The notes below the pieces were generated by a model. The model searched no databases, was not told the origin of the DNA, and saw only the letters and a program-made list of their open reading frames with translations. DNA of 64,000 bases from Galeopsis tetrahit (Eukaryota > Streptophyta > Magnoliopsida > Lamiales > Lamiaceae): assembly GCA_963675135.1 (NCBI GenBank), contig OY776124.1:12972677-13036676 (forward strand), written 5' to 3'. Made by a program: the position numbers and the translations under genes. Shown piece after piece: positions 56,313-64,000 of the stretch (position 1 is the stretch's first letter; each line of letters opens with the position of its first letter).

Positions 56313-56464
56313 AAACTATTGATGCAAACGTGTATATCGAATACACTTGTATATAAAAAAAATTATCTAAATTATTTAGAAAAAATACCAAAAATATATT
56401 AGTTCAAAAAAAATTATTATTCATCATTATTATTTTTATCTTCATTTGCATTTATACCTAGGGC

Positions 56465-56705
56465 TCATTTCGCACATAGCATTAGCAATACTAGTTCTTC
56501 ATGCATTAGCTTCCGTTCTTTTTCTTTGTTGTAGTTGGCTTTGAGAAAGCAATTCCAAATTTTCTCTTCCATGTCGAGATGGGGTGAATCTTGATCTTCT
56601 TCATATTTGACTGGAAATTCATCAGAGCGACATTCTTTTCGAAGAAAGTTATGTAATCACAAGCTAATACTAACTCTGATTGTGTTTGAAATGGGAACGG
56701 AGGTG
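56465..56705 (-). pseudogene. PIF/Harbinger-like transposase C-terminal remnant
   Basis: On minus an open stretch reads LHNFLRKECRSDEF and then a charged helical tail (MEEKIWNCFLKANYNKEKER) to a TGA at 56465-56467. The LHNF(L/I)R motif near the C-terminus is characteristic of plant DDE_4 (HARBI1/ALP1-type) transposases. An in-frame TGA immediately precedes LHNF. The catalytic domain is not found upstream, so this is a remnant. The identification rests on one short motif and its position. Confidence 0.4.
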
Positions 56706-56994
56706 GGTTTTGAAAATTGTGAATCGCGGCGAAGATTCAATAACTCACTTGCATTTCTGGGGTGACGACCTTGACCACCAAAATCTTATGTTATAAAACA
56801 CCACGTGCTAACTTTAAGATCTCAAGAACATTTATTCGATCTCAATTGAATAACTCACTTGTATAAATTAGGTCGATCGAGAATATATTATTGTCAACTG
56901 TGCCGATATACTATAATTTTTAAAGAGAGAACAATGGTGGTGAAGAATCTGTGATAAGAACATAGTTATTTTATTTCGTTTGAAGAAAAGCAGG
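56706..56994. other. AT-rich region, no gene seen
   Basis: No coding or repeat structure recognised. Confidence 0.35.
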
Positions 56995-57090
56995 AACCAC
57001 AAAATCCTCAAAGTTTACAAAATCGAACCACAAAATCCTCAAAGTTTATAAAATCGAACCACAAAATCCTCAAAGTTTACAAAATCGAAA
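56995..57090. repeat. 31-bp tandem repeat, three copies
   Basis: AACCACAAAATCCTCAAAGT followed by TTACAAAATCG, starting at 56995, 57026 and 57057, nearly identical. Confidence 0.95.
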
Positions 57091-58288
57091 AGCTCTCCCA
57101 CAGTGTCGCCACCCACGTCGCATCTCCCCCACAGTGCCGCCCACGTCGCAGATCGCGTCGGCCGCCTCCCAGATCGTTTTTGTCTTTCCTCTTCCCGTTT
57201 TGTGCAAAAAACAAGTTTATTCAACGAATGAAAACCAAACTCATTCTAAAAAACAATTGTTAAATAACAAAAACTAATAAAATCAAATTTTAAAATGTAG
57301 AAACTTAAAAAAAAAAAAATCTAATCTTAAACTCTTAACTTTATGTACAAGAATACACATCAACAATACCTAAACTAACATTCATATTAATATATATCAC
57401 AACCTAAAAATTAAATATTCAAATTTAAAACCTAAACAATCAAACTTTAACATTTAAATTAAAAATTAGGTTTTAACTACATTTACCTTTACCTTTGTCC
57501 ATTGAGAGGTATAGGAGGGTGAAAATATAATATGTGGGGCATTTAACCGTGGCCGCAGCCCAATAGTTTGGATGCTATCCAGGCCCAACAAATTCCCTTT
57601 TAAGTTTGAGATTGTGACCTGGAGAAGATTTCAGCCCCATTTTTCTTGGGCTTGGAAATTTCTAAAGACTTGTGAATAAGTGATTTTGGAAGCCAAGGTT
57701 TCGTGTTTTAAAATTCTACACTTATTTTACTTTGTGATTTAAGTAGTTGATTTTTGAAAATGACTCAAAACTATTACTATCGAACATATTAATTTGACAT
57801 AAAATTAAATTCTTATAATATCACTTCTAAATATATTTGTCGAGTTGGAAGTGGCCCTGTAGAATTTTCTGGATAAGGCTTTATTCGGTTCACTTTTAAC
57901 GATCCGACAAAGATCGAGACCTAAATCTAACCTAAAGGGCCACAGGCTAACAAGCCACGAACAAAAAATTCAAACAAATTGAATTTTCCCAAAATATAAT
58001 TTATGTGCTTTATAAATTTAGCATTTCATATATGATAGTTTCTGCAGAGTTTTTTCACTATTGCATATGAACTCTCATGTCGCTGCAACACCAATGATTT
58101 TTTGTGGCTTCCCACTTTATATTGATTGTTGTGTCGGTGAAGAACAAAATCAAGTGATATTTGTAAATTGTGTCATAATTCTCTAAATTCTAAAATCTCT
58201 ATCAATAACCCATAAGAAAAAATTATAAGATCATTAAAATTACAATAACTAATACTCATGTCCTGATCAACCTGAAGTGTAAGTAGTA
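57091..58288. other. Intergenic region, no gene seen
   Basis: A short GC-rich stretch at 57100-57180 (CCACGTCGCA repeats) gives way to AT-rich sequence. Nothing codes convincingly. Confidence 0.4.
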
Positions 58289-58293
58289 ATATC

Positions 58294-58488
58294 TATAGAG
58301 AAACAATGAATAAGAAAATTATTATTTCATTGAATGAATGTAAAGAGTACATGAAGGAAGTATTTATAGATACAAAATGTATCTATATTTACAAGATATG
58401 GATAAATATTTACATTAAATATTCTAAGAGATAAGAATGAATCATAATATTAAAAGATACAAATCTTTATAATATTATATTCCTAATA
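58294..58488 (-). repeat. 3' LTR of the short LTR element
   Basis: TATAGAGAAACAATG... to ...ATTCCTAATA on plus. One difference from the other LTR (C against T near 58371). Confidence 0.93.
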
Positions 58489-58495
58489 CGCCCCC

Positions 58496-58672
58496 TCAAG
58501 ATGGAGCACCGTAGGAGAGTCCAATCTTGATCATAAGTGGTTGTAGGCGAGAATGAAGAAGTGGTTTGGTAAGAGCATCAGCAAGTTGATCCGCAGACAA
58601 AACATGTGAAACTCGAAGTTGATAAGTCTTGATCAGATCTCGAATAAAATAGTAGTCAATTGCAAAATGCAT
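58496..58672 (-). pseudogene. Copia RNase H C-terminal tail in the short LTR element
   Basis: An open 58-codon frame, with YYFIRDLIKTYQLRVSHV, SADQLADALTKPLLHSRL and IKIGL, then TGA. These are the last residues of a copia RNase H, ending just before the polypurine tract as in autonomous elements. The rest of gag-pol has been lost, leaving a sharp change of sequence near 58680. Confidence 0.8.
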
Positions 58673-58989
58673 TGAACTTCAGAGGCAATAATATGACAGT
58701 AGGGTTTTGTTGTAGGCAGGGGGTGTTTTTACTAGAACTACGGGTGTGGTTACTTGGGGATTTTGCATGGGCTTCCATGGATGGAGATTTTGGAGAAGAA
58801 AGCTTCTCGTGAGTGCACGGTTGTTTTAATCAAAATTGGTTACGTGAGAGGGTTGCAACTGTGAGTTTTGATCAGTGTTGGGTGTCGAGCAACGGTTAAG
58901 GGTGGTAGTCGGGAGTTTGGACGGCGCTGGACGTCGAGCAACGACTATAGGGGAGGGTTTCGGATCGAGGCGTTAGCCGTATGACTCGT

Positions 58990-59750
58990 TGATGTTGGGG
59001 TAATTGTGGGTTTTGTACGACAAGAACATCGAACAACAATTGCGGGGAGGAAGAAACTTGTCTCCTTGAGGTTAGGGTAATCGTGAGGTTTGTACGACAA
59101 GAACGTCGAACAACGATTACGGGGAGGAAGAAACTTATCTTCTTGAGGTTGGGGTAATCGTGAGTTTTGTACGACAAGAACGTCGAACAACGATTACGGG
59201 GAAGAAGAAACTTGTCTTCTTGAGGTTGGGGTAATCGTGAGTTTTGTACGACAAGAACGTCGAACAACGATTACGGGGATGAAGAAACTTGTCTTCATGA
59301 GGTTGGGGTAATCGTGGTTTTTGTACGACGAAGAATATCGAACAACGATTACGAGGAAGAAGAGACGTGTCTTCTTGAGGTTGGGGTAATAGTGAGTTTT
59401 GTACGACAAGAACGTCGAACAACGATTATGGGGAAGAGGAAACTTGTCTTCTTGAGGTTGGGGTAATCGTGAGTTTTGTACGACAAGAACGTCGAACAAC
59501 AATTACGAGGAAGAAGAGACGTGTCTTCTTGAGGTTGGGGTAATCGTGAGTTTTGTACGACAAGAACGTCGAACAACGATTATGGGGAAGAGGAAACTTG
59601 TCTTCTTGAGGTTGGGGTAATCGTGAGTTTTGTACGACAAGAACATCGAACAACGATTACTAGGAAGAAGAAACTTGTCTTCTTGAGGTTGGGGTAATCG
59701 TGAGTTTTGTACGACGAAGAATATCGAACAACGATTACAAGGGTTTATGT
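58990..59750. repeat. 77-bp tandem array inside the LTR element, ten copies
   Basis: TGTACGAC(A/G)AAGAA occurs at 59014, 59091, 59168, 59245, 59322, 59400, 59477, 59554, 59631 and 59708, a 77-bp period with one 78. Unit contains GAGGTTGGGGTAATCGTGAG and GAACAACGATTACGGGGA. Degenerate related units extend left to about 58860. All three minus frames stay open through most of the array, which gives misleading ORFs. Confidence 0.95.
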
Positions 59751-59799
59751 GGAATCGAACCCAGGATATTTGGGCGTGAGCCTTTAGGCTCTGATACCA

Positions 59800-59994
59800 T
59801 ATAGAGAAACAATGAATAAGAAAATTATTATTTCATTGAATGAATGTAAAGAGTACATGAAGGAAGTATTTATAGATATAAAATGTATCTATATTTACAA
59901 GATATGGATAAATATTTACATTAAATATTCTAAGAGATAAGAATGAATCATAATATTAAAAGATACAAATCTTTATAATATTATATTCCTAATA
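59800..59994 (-). repeat. 5' LTR of the short LTR element
   Basis: Starts directly after the primer site; ends before ATATC at 59995-59999. Confidence 0.93.
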
Positions 59995-59999
59995 ATATC

Positions 60000-60324
60000 A
60001 AGTATGAGCATATGAGGGTAATGAGCCTTGTAGAATTTAAATTGTGGGGTGTGATTGATTTATTCATTACCAAATCAGAATATATAAATAAAAAATTACT
60101 TGGGCTGGCAGGTTGGATCGATAGACCGGCCTACTGGTTCTATTAGCCCACGGGCTAATCGGTCTGAGCAAAAAATGACCGAATTTAAACGACCCTGCGA
60201 TTTGCTAAATCTAAACCTGCATATGTTAGAGCTAAACATCAAACTGGCCCTATTAGCCTGACCCGAATAAACATTCGTAATCACTTCAATCATTAGAATC
60301 TCTCAATGATAATACAATAATATA
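60000..60324. other. Intergenic region with a degenerate MITE-like patch
   Basis: 60097-60275 is less AT-rich, with words like GGCTGGCAGGTTGG, GCCCACGGGCTAA and CCTGACCCG, typical of decayed hAT MITE ends. No intact termini. Confidence 0.3.
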
Positions 60325-60558
60325 CTCCCTCTATCCAGTAAAATTTTGTTCACTTCTTTTTATACATGTTTTTAGAAAAATCATATTTTAATTATAAAAA
60401 ATATAAGTGGAATAATGAGTAAAGAATATTGTTGGTACACACTCAATGTTGTTAATAAAGTAGAAAAAAATACTCAAAAATTAACTATTTAAATAGAATA
60501 AACATATACTTTGTGGACCCAAAAATATGTCTGAGCAAAATTTTACAGGACGAGGGAA
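60325..60558. mobile_element. Stowaway-like MITE, 234 bp
   Basis: Left end CTCCCTCTATCCAGTAAAAT, with inner match ATTTTG; right end CAAAATTTTACAGGACGAGGGA. Flanked by TA at 60323-60324 and 60559-60560. AT-rich, no coding. Confidence 0.8.
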
Positions 60559-60560
60559 TA

Positions 60561-62823
60561 ATAAATTCAATCATGAGACAATCATCTAATCATTATAATC
60601 TAGTTCACCCATAATATAATAAAACAATGTCATTCAATTTTATACATTGACTTGACATAAAATTAATTTTTCTCCTATTTAAAAACTTAAAAGAAACTCA
60701 AATATTACTATATATGCTAGATTAAAAAAAATCCATAATTTCAAAATCTGATTTTTAAAATCACCCAAAACACAAAGTAAACTTTTTCACCTTAATTAGA
60801 ATTATTACATCAAGTTCGTATGGTGCAAAAAAAAACTTAAATACGAACGGAATTATAAAAAGTTCTCAAAATAAATAAAAAAAAGTGCAAAAATAACAAA
60901 AAAAAATATATATAATTTTAACCATTTAAACGATGACATTTGACCAAAAAACACCTTACGTCTTGACAAGTTCCACTTGAAAATGTGTGTTCGATTGTTT
61001 GAATCGAATTCCGTCCCCATAAACTAAAAAAATCAACACAAGTTTTTTGAGTGTTCTCATTTAAAAAAAAAAAATGTAGTGCTACTCGTGCCACAATATC
61101 ACTTGTCAATGCATACTCTTCTTAATTTCATAAAAAAAAAAAAAAAAAGAGGTAAAACACAATTTATTTGTGGAATGAAAAGAGTATAATGCAATAGGAA
61201 TTGGAAAAAATGAAACAATTGTAGGATTGGTTGCTTCACTTAGTCTCCACAAATGATGATGGTTTGGTTTATGCACCAAATTGCCTATAACGTAAAAACG
61301 TGTTTCCAGAGGCCGACATCCACACGATTATTGCCTCACCCTAAATGGCTGACTCAGAGTGCAACCCTTCATCTTTCGCTTTGGTATCAAGCTTTCCCCA
61401 AAACTAAATTTGGTATCAAATGACTCTGAATTATTATTTTTCAAAATCATTTTTTTACTTCTTTTCAAAAAATATATATATTGAAAATTGTTTTTAAATG
61501 GATCCTAGCTCGTGTATATTGAAGATATTTAATTGAATCGAGTCGGTTCATGAACTACTCAATCAATCAAATTAGAAGTTAGAATTAAGCTCGCGACTCT
61601 TATTAAGTTTACTTTTATTTTAAAATCGCAATAAGGAAAAATTGCACTTTTGATAATGAAGTGAAATACATTTTTTAGAATTATCCGTTAGTTTTAACGG
61701 ATGAAAATTGCGTGAAACTCAGACGGGCGTTAAAAGATGCACTTTTGTTCCTGTAAAAATGAGGTCATATCACTTTCGCTCTTTTTTTTATACACTTTTA
61801 GTTCCATAGTAAATATTCATTTATTTTAACAAATAAAAATTGCGTGAAAGTTATGTGCCCATTAAAACACATCCAAAAGCCTAATATTGGATTATATAAA
61901 CTATTACAAAAAAAAAAAAAAAAAAAAAACACACAAGAAAACGAACTCTAATTTCACCCCAAAAAATCGTACCCAAATTAAACTCAACACTGAACAAATT
62001 AATTACTAGTTTGTTCAAGTTCAAGATGAATTACGTTTATATTTGATATTTTCATGTGTATAATTTTTAAGGTTGTAGATGTTAAAAATTGGTAGACGAA
62101 CGGATTGGTGCTTCCTAATCAACTGTCTAGAATATATTTTTATTATTTTATAAAATATTTTATCTATATAAATCTAAAGCAATAAATATGAAACATTAAT
62201 TTAATAAAAGCTGAAAAATGTAAAAAGGTCTCTAAAGTACTGAACACTTGCACCATAATGCCGAACAATATAAAAATACAGTTTTCATCCCGTTTTCACC
62301 CGTTAATTGAGAGATTTTTATAAAAAGTTAACCATCATGGCAAAGTCACGTGTTTTGCTCGAAGCGTCAATTCCACTTAAAAATGTGTGTTTAATTACTC
62401 GAATCAGACTTTAACGTCGAAAAGTCTAAATAAAAAAAAAGACGTCTAGTCGAAAATCGTTAAATGAACAATATGTCGATGACTAATGCCTAAGTGCCGC
62501 CTAGTCAAGCATAGGCACCAACTTTTGCAACAAAGATAAATATTTTAATTTTTTTTTAAGGGGAAATCACTTTCTAGTACATTTGGGGATTTTTTACTAC
62601 AATGTAGTACAATCACTTTCTAGTACATTTCACATTTACAAACAAACATTTCACATTCATATTCACATTTACAAATAAACATTTTACATTTAAAAGTGAT
62701 TGTATTAAATTGTGGGTAGAAGTTGGATTTTGTATCAAAGAGTGAATAATCACTTTTTTTTAAAGTCCGAAACTCACCATATTGACTCACTTTTTGACTC
62801 GACTATACTCTTTGACTTTGTAA
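60561..62823. other. Long AT-rich intergenic region, no gene seen
   Basis: Low-complexity AT sequence with poly-A runs near 61130 and 61915. At 62567-62760 the words TCACTTTCTAGTACATTT and ACATTTCACATT repeat, a possible decayed MITE. No coding frame with recognisable motifs on either strand. Confidence 0.4.
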
Positions 62824-62831
62824 CGATAGAT

Positions 62832-63307
62832 TAGGGGTGTAAACGAGCCGAGTCGAGTCGAGCCGAGCAGTGCTGAGCTCGAAACTCGACTCGATTGTTA
62901 TACTCGAAGCTCGATACTCGACTCGACTCGGTCGAGCCTAAAATTTTGAAGATCGAGCTCGACTCGATAAGAAACTCGATAAACTCGAGCTCGACTCGAC
63001 TCGATTACCTATATAATTTTCAAAATTAATTTTAAAATATATTTTTTTCTAAAATAAACTCGAGCTCGACTCGACTCGATTACTCGTATATAAATATAAA
63101 TTATACATTAATAGCAAAATAGTAAATATTGTTCAAGCTCGATTAGGCTCGCGAGCCTTTCGAGCCGAGTATTTATGAGCTCGAACTCGGTAGCTACTCG
63201 AGTAGCTCGAAACTCGACTCGACTCGATTAACTTCGAGTCGATTTCGATCTTTTTTCGAGTCGAGCACGAGTAACTCGCGAGTAGGCTCGACTCACTTAC
63301 ACCCCTA
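62832..63307. mobile_element. hAT-type MITE, 476 bp, CTCGA-rich ends
   Basis: Ends TAGGGGTGTAAACGAGCCGA and (inverted) TAGGGGTGTAAGTGAGTCGA. Perfect 8-bp target duplication CGATAGAT at 62824-62831 and 63308-63315. Ends are built of ACTCGA/TCGAGC words. No coding. Confidence 0.93.
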
Positions 63308-63486
63308 CGATAGATCCCAGCTGGCAATGTAAGGGTTTGACCAAATGCCATGTGCAATTGCAGTGCAAATAAAGAATATCCCATATTCATGAACAAGAAA
63401 GTTAAAAAAATAATATAAAAATTTTAAAAATGATACTCCAATATGGAGTTGGACTCATTGATGTAAACCGATAAATATGTATCTAG
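63308..63486. other. Short AT-rich spacer
   Basis: No feature recognised. Confidence 0.3.
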
Positions 63487-63662
63487 TGCTGTTACACGAA
63501 CCGAGCCGCTCGTGAGCTCGGCTCGGCTCGGCTCGATAAGGCTCGAGCTCGGCTCGCTCGTATCAGTTAATGAGCCGAGCTCGAGCTGTGTAAAAGCTCG
63601 ATTACTAAATGAGCCGAGCTCGGCTCGGCTCGCGAGTTACCCGTTAGGCTCGAGCTCGTAGG
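63487..63662. mobile_element. Fragment of a GCTCG-rich hAT MITE
   Basis: GTTACACGAACCGAGCCG on the left resembles the TAAACGAGCCGAG end of the MITE at 62832, followed by repeated GGCTCGGCTCG and GAGCTCG. No matched terminus or target duplication, so likely a truncated relative. Confidence 0.5.
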
Positions 63663-64000
63663 GGTGTTTTGGTAAATTCCTAATATTAGGGTTTAGATAC
63701 CCATACGCCATACCCTACCCATACGCCATTCCTAAATCTCCCCAGTCCCCACAATCTAATTCAGGGCGAATCAGCGAATCGGCGACTCAGCACTATCGGC
63801 GAGACCACCCCCACCGCCACCGGCGAATCGGCGAGACCACCGCCACCGGCGAATCGGCGAGACCACCCCCACCGCCACCGGCGAATCGGCGAGACCACCC
63901 CCACCGCCACCGACTCGGCGAATCAGCGAATCGGCGAATCGCACGAACGCCACCATCTCAGTTCTCAGGCCGTCGCACCTCACTCGCACGAACCCCACTT
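63663..64000. repeat. GC-rich minisatellite at the window edge, possible 5' end of a gene
   Basis: GGCGAATCGGCGAGACCACC(CCCACCGCCACC) repeats about four times at 63795-63915. The base composition is far richer in GC than the rest of the window and lacks stops in some frames, as in the 5' exon of a plant gene running off the right edge. No protein family is recognised, so coding is not claimed. Confidence 0.4.

Larger units (their letters stand above)
58294..59994 (-). mobile_element. Short young LTR retroelement (copia deletion derivative), 1.7 kb
   Basis: 195-bp LTRs at 58294-58488 and 59800-59994 differ at one base by eye. 5-bp target duplication ATATC at 58289-58293 and 59995-59999. Primer site at 59788-59799 (TGGTATCAGAGCC on minus) and purine tract TTGAGGGGGCG next to the 3' LTR. 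LTR termini are TA...TA, not the usual TG...CA. The interior holds only the last 58 codons of copia RNase H and a 77-bp tandem array, so it must have moved with proteins from another element. Confidence 0.9.

Noticed and set aside
58896..59653. Several overlapping minus-strand reading frames with recurring VVQNSRLPQPQ-like protein
   Set aside because: They are translations of the 77-bp array. Because 77 is not a multiple of three, each frame cycles through the same three peptides, and there is no start context or domain.
63771..63998. A 75-residue Gly/Val/Arg-rich minus-strand frame
   Set aside because: It is made by the GC-rich minisatellite; no domain or splice support.
1..64000. tRNA and rRNA genes
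   Set aside because: No complete tRNA cloverleaf or rRNA core was recognised. The tRNA-like words found belong to primer sites, a SINE-like head and a retroelement leader.

Overview
This is nuclear DNA from a flowering plant, most likely a eudicot. It is AT-rich, has short GT-AG introns, and contains a clade-A-type PP2C phosphatase, FAR1-type Mutator transposases, a plant mobile domain (PMD) gene and Ty1/copia retrotransposons primed by the usual plant site TGGTATCAGAGC. The species cannot be read from the sequence. Almost the whole window is transposable elements, often nested. The PP2C gene is the only clear host gene and it is interrupted.

Layout. 1-3.2 kb: a minus-strand PP2C gene with an 881-bp hAT-type MITE inside exon 2, and a Stowaway MITE upstream. 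3.8-16.4 kb: a FAR1-related (MULE) transposase gene on plus, split by a complete 10-kb copia element (LTRs 3922-4690 and 13155-13919, target duplication ACTTG) and carrying three in-frame TGA codons. 16.8-22 kb: a B3-like fragment, a small coiled-coil gene, and two tandem copies of an unrecognised small gene, set among tandem repeats that include a 168-bp array. 22.7-27.3 kb: a 5'-truncated copia element. 27.3-29.15 kb: duplicated flank sequence and a SINE-like unit. 29.17-40.0 kb: an almost complete 10.8-kb Mutator-like element. It has terminal inverted repeats, an intact 620-codon PMD gene on plus, and a convergent minus-strand transposase with a C-terminal OTU protease-like domain. The OTU transposase is disabled by one TGA and by a hAT MITE. 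40.0-54.9 kb: a large SIRE-like copia element with 1.7-kb LTRs and about 4.8 kb of extra coding sequence downstream of pol. 54.9-64 kb: MITEs, a PIF/Harbinger transposase remnant, a very young short LTR element holding a 77-bp tandem array, hAT MITEs, and a GC-rich minisatellite at the right edge.

How parts relate. When the two exon-inserted MITEs are skipped and the copia in the FAR1 gene is skipped, the predicted exon lengths of the transposases and the PP2C stay in frame. These insertions are therefore recent compared with the genes they hit. In the large MULE the PMD protein and the OTU-transposase are presumably the element's two products. Its introns and intergenic space are full of short repeats with the core TTCGAA(CA), which are candidate recognition sites for one of its own proteins. 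Exon structures, TSDs and TIRs were worked out by eye from the sequence; family names come from motif recognition without any database search.
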